64,000 nt of DNA, from assembly GCF_001043115.1 (NCBI RefSeq), contig NZ_LFME01000004.1, forward strand, positions 1-64,000, given 5' to 3'. The notes under the pieces were generated by a model that made no database searches, was not told where the DNA came from, and saw only the letters and a list, made by a program, of their open reading frames with translations. Position 1 is the stretch's first letter, and each line of letters opens with the position of its first letter. Position numbers and translations under genes: made by a program. Positions 8,651-17,392 of this stretch are shown here, piece by piece. Source of the DNA: Xanthomonas sp. NCPPB 1128. GTDB lineage: Bacteria > Pseudomonadota > Gammaproteobacteria > Xanthomonadales > Xanthomonadaceae.

Positions 8651-9637
8651 TCAGTCGGCGACGCGTAGGACCTCGGGATTGGCCAGGCGCTGCGGCGTGC
8701 CGGCGGCGAAGGCCAGCACGTTGTCGAAGGCGGCGCCGAAATACAGGTCGTAGCTGCTCTGTTCGACGTAACCCAGGTGCGGCGTCGCCAGCACCCGCGG
8801 ATGCCGCAGCAGCGGATGCTGCGGATCCAGCACCGGCTCCTGCTCGAACACGTCCAGTGCCGCCTGCCCGGGACGGCCGGCGTCCAGCGCCGCCAGCAGC
8901 GCGCCAGGGGCGAGCAGTTCGGCGCGGCTGGTATTGACCAGCAGCGCATCGGGTTTCATCCGCAGCAGGTCGTCCAATCCGATCTGGTGACGGGTGGCCG
9001 CGACCAGGCGGCGATGCAGGCTGAGCACGTCGCTTTCGGCGAACAGCGCTTCGCGGCTGGCGGCAACCGTAAAGCCGTCGGCGCGCGCCTGCGTGCAACT
9101 GTCCTCGCTGCCCCACACCTGCACGCGCATGCCGAACGCGCGGCCATAGGCGGCAACGCGGCGGCCGATCTTGCCGTAGCTCCAGACGCCCAGGGTCAGG
9201 CTCTCCAGGCTGCGGCCCAGGTGCGCATCGCCGGTGGCCTGCCAGTGCCCGCCCAGCAGCGCATCGCGGTAGGCCGGCAAGCGCCGGCTGGCGGCCATCA
9301 GCAGTGCCCAGGTCAGTTCCGCCGGCGCCACCGGCGAGCCGACGCCCTCGGCCAAGGCCACGCCGCGCGCGGTGCAGGTGGCCAGGTCGATGTGCTCGCC
9401 GATCCGTCCGGTCTGGCTGATCAGGCGCAGCTTCGGCAGTTGCGCCAGCAAGGCGGCGTCGATGCGGGTGCGCTCGCGGATCAGCACCAGCGCTTCGGCC
9501 TCGGCGGCGTGGTGGACCAGGGTCTGGCGGTCGGGCGCCAGCGCGGTCAGCACCTGTACGTCGTGCGCCTGCAGCCTTGCGAAGCAGGGCAGGTGGCGCA
9601 CCGCATCCTGATAGTCGTCGGCGATCAGGATGCGCAT
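8651..9637 (-). CDS. D-2-hydroxyacid dehydrogenase family protein
   Basis: A 328-residue NAD(P)-dependent oxidoreductase of the D-isomer 2-hydroxyacid dehydrogenase family. The N-terminal substrate domain starts MRILIADDYQ. The Rossmann motif is GKIGRRV near residue 150. The catalytic residues are in order: Arg of NTSRAE, Glu of EQEP and His of PHLGY. The start at 9637 is used because the upstream extension has no family similarity and would overlap the DUF1820 gene. It begins 4 bases after that gene and is probably the last gene of a rhomboid-DUF1820-dehydrogenase operon. The substrate is unknown. Confidence 0.88.
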   Translation of the reverse strand: MRILIADDYQDAVRHLPCFARLQAHDVQVLTALAPDRQTLVHHAAEAEALVLIRERTRIDAALLAQLPKLRLISQTGRIGEHIDLATCTARGVALAEGVGSPVAPAELTWALLMAASRRLPAYRDALLGGHWQATGDAHLGRSLESLTLGVWSYGKIGRRVAAYGRAFGMRVQVWGSEDSCTQARADGFTVAASREALFAESDVLSLHRRLVAATRHQIGLDDLLRMKPDALLVNTSRAELLAPGALLAALDAGRPGQAALDVFEQEPVLDPQHPLLRHPRVLATPHLGYVEQSSYDLYFGAAFDNVLAFAAGTPQRLANPEVLRVAD

Positions 9638-9641
9638 CGGT

Positions 9642-9962
9642 TCAGCGTGGCTTGCCGGGCATCGGGAACGGCGTGACCACTTTCTCGCCGGTGGCCGCAT
9701 CGCGGATCGCCGACGGGCCTTTCTTCTCCACCTCTTCGATGCGCACGATGCTCTGCATCGGCAGGTGCAGCGTCCTGGTGGCGCCGAACTCCTCGCGCAG
9801 GCGTTCCTCGGTGGGATCGATCACCAGCCCGTCGTGCACGTCGAACACCAGCGTGCCGATCTCGGTGAAGCCCCACAGGTGGCTGCTGCCGACGTGCTGG
9901 CAATACAGCTCGTAGACCTTGCCGTGGTTGAGGAAGGTCACTTTGTACAGGTGCTTGAACAT
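9642..9962 (-). CDS. DUF1820 family protein
   Basis: A 106-residue cytoplasmic protein that matches my memory of DUF1820: an N-terminus MFKHLYKVTFLNHGKVYELY and a conserved GFTEIGTLVFD segment. The family has no assigned biochemical role that I know of. The start at 9962 is the only ATG that gives the usual length. It lies between the rhomboid gene (35 bases upstream) and the 2-hydroxyacid dehydrogenase gene (4 bases downstream), so the three are likely one transcript. Confidence 0.85.
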   Translation of the reverse strand: MFKHLYKVTFLNHGKVYELYCQHVGSSHLWGFTEIGTLVFDVHDGLVIDPTEERLREEFGATRTLHLPMQSIVRIEEVEKKGPSAIRDAATGEKVVTPFPMPGKPR

Positions 9963-9997
9963 GTGCGCAGTATACGGGCGCCGTTGCCGCAGGCGGC

Positions 9998-10690
9998 TCA
10001 GAAGCCCTTGCGCTTGCGCAGCCGCCGCGCGATCGCCGCGCGCACGTACAGCCCGTAGAACATGCCGAAGGCGAAGCCGGCCAGGTGCGCCGACCACGCC
10101 ACCATGCCGAACGCCGGGCCGATGTAGGCGAACACCACCTGCAGCGCCGCCCAGGTGCCGATCAGCAGCGAGGCCGGGGCGCGCACGAACTCCAGGAACA
10201 GCCCCAGCGGCAGCACCACGCCGAGCTTGGCCCGCGGGAACAGCGCCAGGTAGGTGCCGATCAGCGCCGAGACCGCGCCGCTGGCGCCGATGATCACCCG
10301 GTCCGGGGTGCCGATCGCGAACACCGCGGCCAAATTGGAGATCGCTCCGCCGCCCAGGAACAGCAGCAGGAACCGCCACGGTCCCAGCACGCGCTCGGCA
10401 GGCAGGCCGAAGATCAGCAGGAACACCAGGTTGCCGAGCAGGTGCGACCAGTCCGCGTGCAGGAACAGCGCGGTGAACAGGCGCAGCACGCTGCCGTCCT
10501 GCACCGTCGCCAGCCAGTCGCGCGGGCTGCCGACCCCGGCCGACAGCGCGCCCCAGTCCAGCCACAGGGTCGCGCGCGCCTCGTCGGGGCGGCTGATCGA
10601 CCACAGGAAGGCCAGCCACATCGCCGCGAACAGCAGCGGGGTGGCCCAGCGCAACGTGGTGCGCTCGCGGGAAGGGATGGAAACGAACAT
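9998..10690 (-). CDS. rhomboid family intramembrane serine protease
   Basis: A 230-residue membrane protein with about six transmembrane segments. The rhomboid landmarks are present: HADWSHLLGN at residues 78-87 (oxyanion-region His), catalytic Ser137 in GASG and His202 in SAHLAGFAFG. It should therefore be active and cut transmembrane helices of other proteins within the inner membrane. It is the first gene of a probable three-gene minus-strand operon. The substrate is not predictable from the sequence. Confidence 0.92.
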   Translation of the reverse strand: MFVSIPSRERTTLRWATPLLFAAMWLAFLWSISRPDEARATLWLDWGALSAGVGSPRDWLATVQDGSVLRLFTALFLHADWSHLLGNLVFLLIFGLPAERVLGPWRFLLLFLGGGAISNLAAVFAIGTPDRVIIGASGAVSALIGTYLALFPRAKLGVVLPLGLFLEFVRAPASLLIGTWAALQVVFAYIGPAFGMVAWSAHLAGFAFGMFYGLYVRAAIARRLRKRKGF

Positions 10691-10793
10691 GCGAAGGAGG
10701 GGGAACCGGGGACAGCCAGGGACGCCACGATAACGGCTTCATCCGGCTGAACGCACGCCGACTCCACACGAAGCTGAACGCATCATGTCGTTA

Positions 10794-10839
10794 TTGTTTA
10801 GTTAACGGTGCGGGGTATACTCGCATACGGCGTCGTATG
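10794..10839 (+). promoter_or_regulatory. candidate sigma-70 promoter and palindromic operator of the fadL-like gene
   Basis: TTGTTT (10794-10799) and TATACT (10816-10821) are separated by 16 bases. Directly after the -10 box, at the expected start of transcription, lies the palindrome CATACG-GCGT-CGTATG (10824-10839). Its position suggests a repressor site or a 5' hairpin. The regulator is unknown. Confidence 0.55.
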
Positions 10840-10935
10840 TCGGGAGGGGACTCCGGCGCGCAGTCCTGGGCCTTTGCGGTCCGGGTTTGCGCAGGCGCGA
10901 ACACAGACACTTCGTCTTCCGGAGAAAAACTAGCC

Positions 10936-12273
10936 ATGCAAAACGCAACCCAGTTCGTCCGTTTCACCGCTCTGGCCGTCGGCATCGTCGGCGCGCTGGC
11001 CATGGGCCAGGCGCACGGCGCCGCGTTCCAGCTCAAGGAGAACAGCGCCAAGGGCCTGGGCCGCGCGTTTGCCGGCTCCGGCAGTGCCCCGGGCGATGCC
11101 TCGATCATCGCCGTGAACCCGGCCGGCATGCGCCAGCTCGACGGCAAGGTGTTCCAGGCCGACGTCAGCGCCATCCAGTTCTCCGCCAAGTTCAGCGGCA
11201 GCGGTACCTACGCCAACGGTGCGCCGATGTCCGGCGGCAACGGCGGCGACGCCGGCATGATCGCGCCGGTTCCGGCCGCGTACTTCCACATGCCGTTCGG
11301 CGAAAACAACAACATGCACTTCGGCACCTCGCTGACCGTGCCGTTCGGCTTCAAGACCGAATACGACCGCGACTGGGTCGGCCGCTACAACGGCGTGAAG
11401 ACCGAGCTGCAGGCGATCGACCTGAACTTCGCGTTCTCCTACGACGTCAACCCGTACGTGTCGTTCGGCGCGTCGGTGTTCGCCGAGCGTCTGGACATCG
11501 ATCTGAGCAACGCCATCGACTTCGGCAGCGTCCTGGCCGCGCGCCGCGTGCCGGGCTTCGCGCCGGGCAGCGCCGATGGGTTCTCGCGCATCAAGGGCGA
11601 CAACACCGCGGTCGGCTTCACCCTGGGCGGCCTGTTCAGCGTCGACGAGCACACCCACATCGGCTTCAGCTACCGCTCGCAGGTCGAGCATAAGATCACC
11701 GACGGCGACGCCGACTTCACCGTGCCGGGCAATGCCGCCACCGTGCTGGCCTTCGCCGCGCCGGGGACCTTCGTCGACACCAAGGGCCGCGCCACGGTCA
11801 AGCTGCCGGCCAGCGCCACCGCCAGCTTCACCCACGACATCAACGAGCAGTGGACGGTGATGGCCGACGTCACCCGCACCGCCTGGAGCAAGTTCGACAA
11901 GGTCACCGTCGACTTCGCCTCCAACCAGCCCGACAGCGTGCTGGACTTCTCGTACCGCGACACCACCTTCGTGTCGCTGGGCGCCGACTACCGCATGAGC
12001 GACACGCTGACCCTGCGTGGCGGCCTGGCCTACGACCAGACCCCGACCACCGACCAGCATCGCGACGTGCGCGTGCCGGACGCGAGCCGCAAGTGGGTCT
12101 CGCTGGGTCTGACCTGGAAGCCGTCCGAGCAGGCCGAGTACAGCTTCGGCTACACCCACCTGTTCACCAGCGACCCGAGCGTCGCCACCACCAGCGCGAC
12201 CGGCAACACCCTGGTCGGCGACTACGACGTGAGCGGCAACGTGCTGGCCGCCTCGGTCAACTACAAGTTCTGA
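10936..12273 (+). CDS. FadL/OmpP1/TodX-family outer membrane porin
   Basis: A 445-residue outer-membrane beta-barrel of the FadL family, which carries long-chain fatty acids or other hydrophobic compounds through the outer membrane. It has a Sec signal ending near QAHGA, the N-terminal hatch with FQLKENSAKGLGRAFAG and the family NPAGM motif, alternating beta strands through the body and a C-terminal strand ending in Phe (SVNYKF), the usual barrel-assembly signal. The ATG at 10936 follows GGAG. A bidirectional terminator lies just downstream and a promoter with a palindrome upstream, so it is probably a single-gene unit. Confidence 0.92.
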   Translation: MQNATQFVRFTALAVGIVGALAMGQAHGAAFQLKENSAKGLGRAFAGSGSAPGDASIIAVNPAGMRQLDGKVFQADVSAIQFSAKFSGSGTYANGAPMSGGNGGDAGMIAPVPAAYFHMPFGENNNMHFGTSLTVPFGFKTEYDRDWVGRYNGVKTELQAIDLNFAFSYDVNPYVSFGASVFAERLDIDLSNAIDFGSVLAARRVPGFAPGSADGFSRIKGDNTAVGFTLGGLFSVDEHTHIGFSYRSQVEHKITDGDADFTVPGNAATVLAFAAPGTFVDTKGRATVKLPASATASFTHDINEQWTVMADVTRTAWSKFDKVTVDFASNQPDSVLDFSYRDTTFVSLGADYRMSDTLTLRGGLAYDQTPTTDQHRDVRVPDASRKWVSLGLTWKPSEQAEYSFGYTHLFTSDPSVATTSATGNTLVGDYDVSGNVLAASVNYKF

Positions 12274-12294
12274 TCGCAGGCGCTTCGCAGTCCA

Positions 12295-12327
12295 CGAAAA
12301 AGCCCCGCTTCGGCGGGGCTTTTTTTG
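12295..12327 (+). terminator. bidirectional terminator between the fadL-like gene and putA
   Basis: The stem AGCCCCGC-TTCG-GCGGGGCT is preceded by a run of A and followed by a run of T. It can therefore stop transcription of the porin gene (plus strand) and of putA (minus strand), which converge here. Confidence 0.92.
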
Positions 12328-12414
12328 TGCCGGTCCGCAGCGTGCGGCGCGCGCTGCGGCAGATTGAGCGCTCAGCGCAGGTTCCGGGCGGAACGCTGCG
12401 CCGAAGCGGGCCGG

Positions 12415-15400
12415 TCAGTCGCCCAGGGTCAGCAGCGAGGCGTTGCCGCCGGCGGCGGTGGTGTTGACCGTCACCACCTTCTCGGTGGCAAAGCGCAGCA
12501 GGTAGTGTGGGCCGCCGGCCTTGGGGCCGGTGCCGGACAGGCCCTGGCCGCCGAACGGCTGCACGCCGACCACCGCGCCGATCTGGTTGCGGTTGACGTA
12601 GACGTTGCCCACCGCCACGCGCGAGGCGATGCGCTCGATGGTTTCGTCGATGCGCGAATGCACGCCCAGGGTCAGGCCGTAGCCGGTGGCGTTGATCTGG
12701 TCGATCACCGCGTCGAGCTGGTCGGCCTTCCAGCGGATCACGTGCAGCACCGGGCCGAAGATCTCGCGCTGCAACTGCGCCAGCGACTGCAGTTCGTAGG
12801 CGCGCGGGGCGAAGAAGCTGCCGTGTGCGGTGGCGTCGTCGGTGGCGGCCACGGCGATCGCGCGCGCTTCGCGGCCCATGCGCGCGGCGTGATCGGTGAG
12901 GATCTGCAGCGCATCGGCGTCGATCACGGGGCCGACGTCGGTGGACAACAGGCCGGGATCGCCGACCTTCAGTTCGGCCATGGCGCCGGCCAGCATGGTC
13001 ATCACCTTGTCGGCGATGTCGTCCTGCACGAACAGCACGCGCGCGGCCGAGCAGCGCTGGCCGGCGGAGATGAAGGCGCTGGAGATCGCGTCCTTGACCA
13101 CCGCTTCCGGCAGCGACGAGGAGTCGGCGATGAAGGCGTTCTGGCCGCCGGTCTCGGCGATCAGCACGCCGATGGCGGCATCGCGCGCGGCCAGCGCGCG
13201 GTTGATCGCGCGCGCGGTGTCTGTGGAGCCGGTGAAGGCGACGCCGGCCACGCGCGGGTCGCGGGTCAGCACGGCGCCGACGGTGGCGCCGTCGCCGGGC
13301 AGGAACTGCACCACCGCTTCCGGTACGCCGGCTTCGTGCAGCAGCTTCACCGCGGCATGGCCGACCAGGTTGGTCTGCTCGGCCGGCTTGGCGATGACGC
13401 TGTTGCCGGCGGCCAGCGCCGCGGCGACCTGGCCGAGGAAGATGGCGAGCGGGAAGTTCCACGGGCTGATGCACACGAACACGCCGCGGCCGTGCAACTG
13501 CAGTTCGTTGGATTCGCCGGTCGGGCCGGGCAGGCGCTCGGGCGCACCGAACTGCGCGCGCGCCTGGCCGGCGTAGTAGCGCAGGAAATCCACCGCTTCG
13601 CGCACTTCGGCGACGCCGTCGGGCAGGGTCTTGCCGGCTTCCTTGACGCACAGCGCCATGAACTCGGGCATGCGCGCTTCCAGCAGGTCGGCGGCGTGTT
13701 CGAGGATGGTGGCGCGGCTGGCCGCCGGGGTGCGGTTCCAGGCCGGGTAGGCGGCTGCGGCATTGCTCAGCGCCTTCTCCACGGTGGCGGCATCGGCCGG
13801 CTTCCAGTGGCCGACGACCTGGCGATGGTCGGCCGGGTTGGCGACCGGCAGCGCGTCGCCGGCGATCACCGCGCCGGGCACCAGCGGCGCGGCGTGCCAG
13901 GGCTTGAGCGCGGTGTTGAGCTGGTCGGCCAGCGCGCGCAGGTCGTTGTCGTTGGCGAGGTTGGCGCCCATGGAGTTCTTCCTGTTGTGGTTCTGGCTGC
14001 GCAGCAGATCGACCGGCAGCGGAATCTTCGGATGCGGGATGGAGGCGAACGCGGACACGGCTTCGACCGGATCGCGGATCAGCTCTTCGATGGCCACGTC
14101 TTCGTCGGTGATGCGGTTGACGAAGCTGGAGTTGGCGCCGTTCTCCAGCAGGCGCCGCACCAGGTACGGCAGCAGGTCCTCGTGCGAGCCCACCGGTGCA
14201 TACACGCGGCAGGGCACGCCGAGGCGGTCGGCGGGGATCACCTCGGCGTAGAGGTCGTCGCCCATGCCGTGCAGCTTCTGGTGCTCGTAGTCGCGGCCGC
14301 CGGCGATGGCGCGCACTGCGGCGATGGTCTGCGCGTTGTGGGTGGCGAACATCGGATACAGCGCATCGCTGTGCGCGAACAGGCGCTTGGCGCAGGCCAG
14401 GTAGGACACGTCGGTGTTCTGCTTGCGGGTGAACACCGGGTAGCCCGGATGGCCCTCGACCTGCGCACGCTTGATCTCCGCGTCCCAGTAGGCGCCCTTG
14501 ACCAGGCGCACCGGGATGCGGCGGCCGACGCGGCGCGCCAGGTCGGCGAGGAAGTCGATCGTGTACGGCGTGCGCTTCTGGTACGCCTGCACCGCCAGGC
14601 CATAGCCTTCCCAGCCATCCAGCGAGGGATCGGAGAAGGTGGCCTCGATGATGTCCAGCGACAGTTCCAGGCGGTCGGCTTCTTCGGCGTCGACCGTGTA
14701 GCCGATGCCATAGGACTTGGCCAGTTGCGCCAGTTCCAGCACGCCCGGCACTAGCTCGGCCATCACCCGCGCGCGCTTGGCATGCTCGTAGCGCGGGTAC
14801 AGCGCCGAGAGCTTGATCGAGATGCTGGGCGCGGCGAACACCGGATCCTTGCCGCCGCCCTGCTGGCGCTGCGCGGCGAAATGCTTGCCGATGGCGTGGA
14901 TCGCCTGGCGGTAGGCATCGAGGTAGCGCTGCGCGTCCTTCATGGTCAGTGCGCCTTCGCCGAGCATGTCGAACGAATAGCGGTAGTTGGCGTTGTCGCC
15001 CTTCTTCGAGCGGGTCAGCGCCTCGCCGATGGTCCGGCCCATCACGAACTGGTGGCCCATGATCTTCATCGCCTGGCGCACGGCCAGGCGGATCACCGGC
15101 TCGCCGACGCGGCCGATCAGGCGCTTGAACGCGCCGGACACGTCGACGCGGGTGAGGTCGTTGATCTGCACCAGCTTGCCGGTGAGCATCAGGCCCCAGG
15201 TCGAGGCATTGACGAGAATCGAGTCGCTCTCGCCCATGTGCTTCTTCCAGTCCGCATCGCCGAGCTTGTCGCGGATCAGCTTGTCGGCGGTGTCCTGGTC
15301 GGGGATGCGCAGCAGCGCTTCGGCCACGCACATCAGCAGCACGCCTTCCTCGCTGCCGAGGTCGTACTGGCGCATGAAGGCTTCGATCGCGCCCTGGTCC

Positions 15401-15645
15401 TGGGCGCGTGCGCGCACGCGGGTGACCAGGTCGGCGGCCAGCGCCTGCACCTTGGCTTGGTCGGCCGCGGGCAGGCGCGCCTGCTCGAGCAGTTCGCGCA
15501 CGTGTTCGGCTTCGTCCTTGAGCCAGGCGGCGGTGATCGCCGCGCGCAGGGCCTGCGGCGCGGGCGGGAGTTCGGGGGACAGCAAGGGCGAAGGAGACGC
15601 GGACGGCATCGCCGGAACAGAGCCGGCGCCAGGCAGAGCGTTCAT
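12415..15645 (-). CDS. putA: bifunctional proline dehydrogenase / L-glutamate gamma-semialdehyde dehydrogenase
   Basis: A 1076-residue enzyme that oxidises proline to glutamate in two steps. The N-terminal part holds the arm and the FAD-binding proline dehydrogenase barrel (DAEEADRLELSLD, then WDAEIKRAQ and the RKQNTDVSYLACA segment). The C-terminal part is the NAD-dependent aldehyde dehydrogenase, with ETGGQNAF and the catalytic cysteine in GQRCSAAR. There is no N-terminal ribbon-helix-helix domain, so unlike the E. coli protein it cannot repress its own gene. The first ATG is used; a second one 12 codons later is also possible, and neither has a clear ribosome-binding site. Confidence 0.95.
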   Translation of the reverse strand: MNALPGAGSVPAMPSASPSPLLSPELPPAPQALRAAITAAWLKDEAEHVRELLEQARLPAADQAKVQALAADLVTRVRARAQDQGAIEAFMRQYDLGSEEGVLLMCVAEALLRIPDQDTADKLIRDKLGDADWKKHMGESDSILVNASTWGLMLTGKLVQINDLTRVDVSGAFKRLIGRVGEPVIRLAVRQAMKIMGHQFVMGRTIGEALTRSKKGDNANYRYSFDMLGEGALTMKDAQRYLDAYRQAIHAIGKHFAAQRQQGGGKDPVFAAPSISIKLSALYPRYEHAKRARVMAELVPGVLELAQLAKSYGIGYTVDAEEADRLELSLDIIEATFSDPSLDGWEGYGLAVQAYQKRTPYTIDFLADLARRVGRRIPVRLVKGAYWDAEIKRAQVEGHPGYPVFTRKQNTDVSYLACAKRLFAHSDALYPMFATHNAQTIAAVRAIAGGRDYEHQKLHGMGDDLYAEVIPADRLGVPCRVYAPVGSHEDLLPYLVRRLLENGANSSFVNRITDEDVAIEELIRDPVEAVSAFASIPHPKIPLPVDLLRSQNHNRKNSMGANLANDNDLRALADQLNTALKPWHAAPLVPGAVIAGDALPVANPADHRQVVGHWKPADAATVEKALSNAAAAYPAWNRTPAASRATILEHAADLLEARMPEFMALCVKEAGKTLPDGVAEVREAVDFLRYYAGQARAQFGAPERLPGPTGESNELQLHGRGVFVCISPWNFPLAIFLGQVAAALAAGNSVIAKPAEQTNLVGHAAVKLLHEAGVPEAVVQFLPGDGATVGAVLTRDPRVAGVAFTGSTDTARAINRALAARDAAIGVLIAETGGQNAFIADSSSLPEAVVKDAISSAFISAGQRCSAARVLFVQDDIADKVMTMLAGAMAELKVGDPGLLSTDVGPVIDADALQILTDHAARMGREARAIAVAATDDATAHGSFFAPRAYELQSLAQLQREIFGPVLHVIRWKADQLDAVIDQINATGYGLTLGVHSRIDETIERIASRVAVGNVYVNRNQIGAVVGVQPFGGQGLSGTGPKAGGPHYLLRFATEKVVTVNTTAAGGNASLLTLGD

Positions 15646-15871
15646 GCGGGAAAGGCCAGGGACAGAGCCCGCTATTTTATGTCAGCGCCTGCACGCGCAG
15701 GGGATTGCCGGCATCGCCCAGGCGACGCTGGGAGCGCCGAGGCTGAACACAAATCTGGTTGCGCTGCAGCATTTTTTATGGTGAACGCGCGCTTGCCGCC
15801 GCGCAGGCCGGGGGCTACCATCCAGGCGTGCTCGCGGCTCGGGCGCGAGCGGTTCGGAAGCGCGGTTCGAC

Positions 15872-16348
15872 ATGATCGAAATGTTTCCGTTTTCTCCGGA
15901 GGGGTCGGGTACGCAGCTGCGGCTGCGACCGCCGCGGGCGTTGAATGCCCGGCAATTCGTTCTGTTGTTCCTTGCACTGGCCGGGGCGATGTGGGCCGTG
16001 GCTGGGCTGGGGTGGCTCGCCGGCAATGTGTTCGCGCCTGCGTTCGCCCTGTTGCACAGCATCGTGGTGGCGCTCGCGCTGCATTGGTCGTGGCGCGGCG
16101 GCGAGCGCGAAGAGGATATCCGGGTGGGTCCGGCCTGCGTGGAAGTGACCCGTCCGAATGCAGGAACGCCGGCGTTCCGCGCCCATCCGCATTGGGTGCG
16201 GTTGCGGATCGAAGGCGACGACAGGGTGGTGCTGGCATCCAGCGGCAAGCAGGTCCGGGTTGGCGAATTCCTCGGCCCCGACGAACGCCGGCAACTGGCG
16301 CAGACCCTGGAAGGCTTGCTCGCGGCCGTGACCGGCCGCAACCGATGA
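15872..16348 (+). CDS. DUF2244 domain membrane protein
   Basis: A 158-residue protein with two hydrophobic segments at about residues 28-50 and 54-70, followed by a soluble domain that ends GRNR. The pattern, an N-terminal basic stretch, two membrane helices, then WVRLRI and a final helix, fits DUF2244. Genes of this family usually lie next to cytochrome c oxidase genes, as here: coxB starts 20 bases downstream. A role in oxidase assembly or stability is suggested by context only. Confidence 0.8.
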   Translation: MIEMFPFSPEGSGTQLRLRPPRALNARQFVLLFLALAGAMWAVAGLGWLAGNVFAPAFALLHSIVVALALHWSWRGGEREEDIRVGPACVEVTRPNAGTPAFRAHPHWVRLRIEGDDRVVLASSGKQVRVGEFLGPDERRQLAQTLEGLLAAVTGRNR

Positions 16349-16368
16349 CGCTCCAAGGGGTCTAGGCA

Positions 16369-17361
16369 ATGAAGCAACGCGGCGGGTGGGTGCAACAGGC
16401 GGTCAGGGGCGGGGTGGCGTTGGCAGCGGCGATGGCCGCACCGCTGGCGTGGGCGCAATCGGCCGATCCCAAGCCGTGGCAGCTCAACATGGGCAGGGGC
16501 GTCACCCAGAGCGCGCGCAACGCCTACGACGCGCACATGGTCGCGTTGTGGGTCTGCGTGGTCATCGGCGTGCTGGTGTTCGGTGCGATGGCCTATGCGA
16601 TCTTCAAGTTCCGCAAGTCCAAGGGCGCGGTGCCGGCGCAGTTCAGCCACAACACCAAGGCCGAGATCGTGTGGACGGTGATCCCGGTGCTGATCCTGAT
16701 CGTGATGGCGTGGCCTGCCACCGCCAAGCTGATCGCAATGTACGACACCCGCGATGCCGAGATGACGGTGAAGGTCACCGGCTACCAGTGGATGTGGCGC
16801 TACGAATACCTGGGCGAGAACGTCTCGTTCACCAGCCGCCTGGCACGCAGTTCCGACCGCCTGCGGCAGAGCGGCGCGGTGCCCACGGTCGAGCACGATC
16901 CGCACTACCTGCTGGACGTGGACAACCGGCTGGTGCTGCCGGTGAACACCAAGGTGCGCTTCGTCATCACCGCCGACGACGTCATCCACGCCTGGTGGGT
17001 GCCGGCGCTGGGCTGGAAGCAGGACGCCATCCCCGGGATCATCAACGAGGCCTGGACCAGCATCGACACCCCCGGGGTGTACCGCGGCCAGTGCGCCGAA
17101 CTGTGCGGCAAGGACCACGGCTTCATGCCGATCGTGGTCGAGGCAGTGAGCAAGCAGGACTTCCAGAAGTGGCTGGCATCGCGCAAGCCGGCGCCCGCCG
17201 CCGCGCCTGCGTCGGCCACGCCGGCGGCGACCCCGGCGGCTGCGCCGGCCTCCGCCGACCCCGCTGCCGCGCCCGCCGACGCCCAGGCGCCGGAGGCCCC
17301 GCCGCAGGCACGGCTGTCGCGTCCTCGTTCCGACTCGCACCTGACCGTGCAAGCCGCCTGA
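16369..17361 (+). CDS. coxB: cytochrome c oxidase subunit II
   Basis: A 330-residue subunit that takes electrons from cytochrome c through the dinuclear CuA centre. A signal peptide ending near AWAQ is followed by two transmembrane helices (about residues 55-80 and 100-120) and a periplasmic cupredoxin domain. All CuA ligands are present: His207, Cys242, Glu244, Cys246, His250 and Met253 (C-x-E-x-C-x3-H-x2-M). The last 50 residues are an Ala/Pro-rich tail with no heme-binding CxxCH motif, so no cytochrome c domain is fused. First core subunit gene of the oxidase operon. Confidence 0.96.
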   Translation: MKQRGGWVQQAVRGGVALAAAMAAPLAWAQSADPKPWQLNMGRGVTQSARNAYDAHMVALWVCVVIGVLVFGAMAYAIFKFRKSKGAVPAQFSHNTKAEIVWTVIPVLILIVMAWPATAKLIAMYDTRDAEMTVKVTGYQWMWRYEYLGENVSFTSRLARSSDRLRQSGAVPTVEHDPHYLLDVDNRLVLPVNTKVRFVITADDVIHAWWVPALGWKQDAIPGIINEAWTSIDTPGVYRGQCAELCGKDHGFMPIVVEAVSKQDFQKWLASRKPAPAAAPASATPAATPAAAPASADPAAAPADAQAPEAPPQARLSRPRSDSHLTVQAA

Positions 17362-17392
17362 TCTCCAGCATTCCTTTTCTGAGGTAGCCGCC

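Noticed and set aside
12257-15331. Second long minus-strand frame overlapping putA
   Set aside because: Frame-shifted shadow of putA, Arg/Gly-rich; the true frame has the FAD and aldehyde dehydrogenase motifs.
12415-15645. PutA as a self-regulating trifunctional protein
   Set aside because: The N-terminus has no ribbon-helix-helix sequence; the protein starts with a Pro/Ser-rich stretch and goes directly into the dehydrogenase arm.
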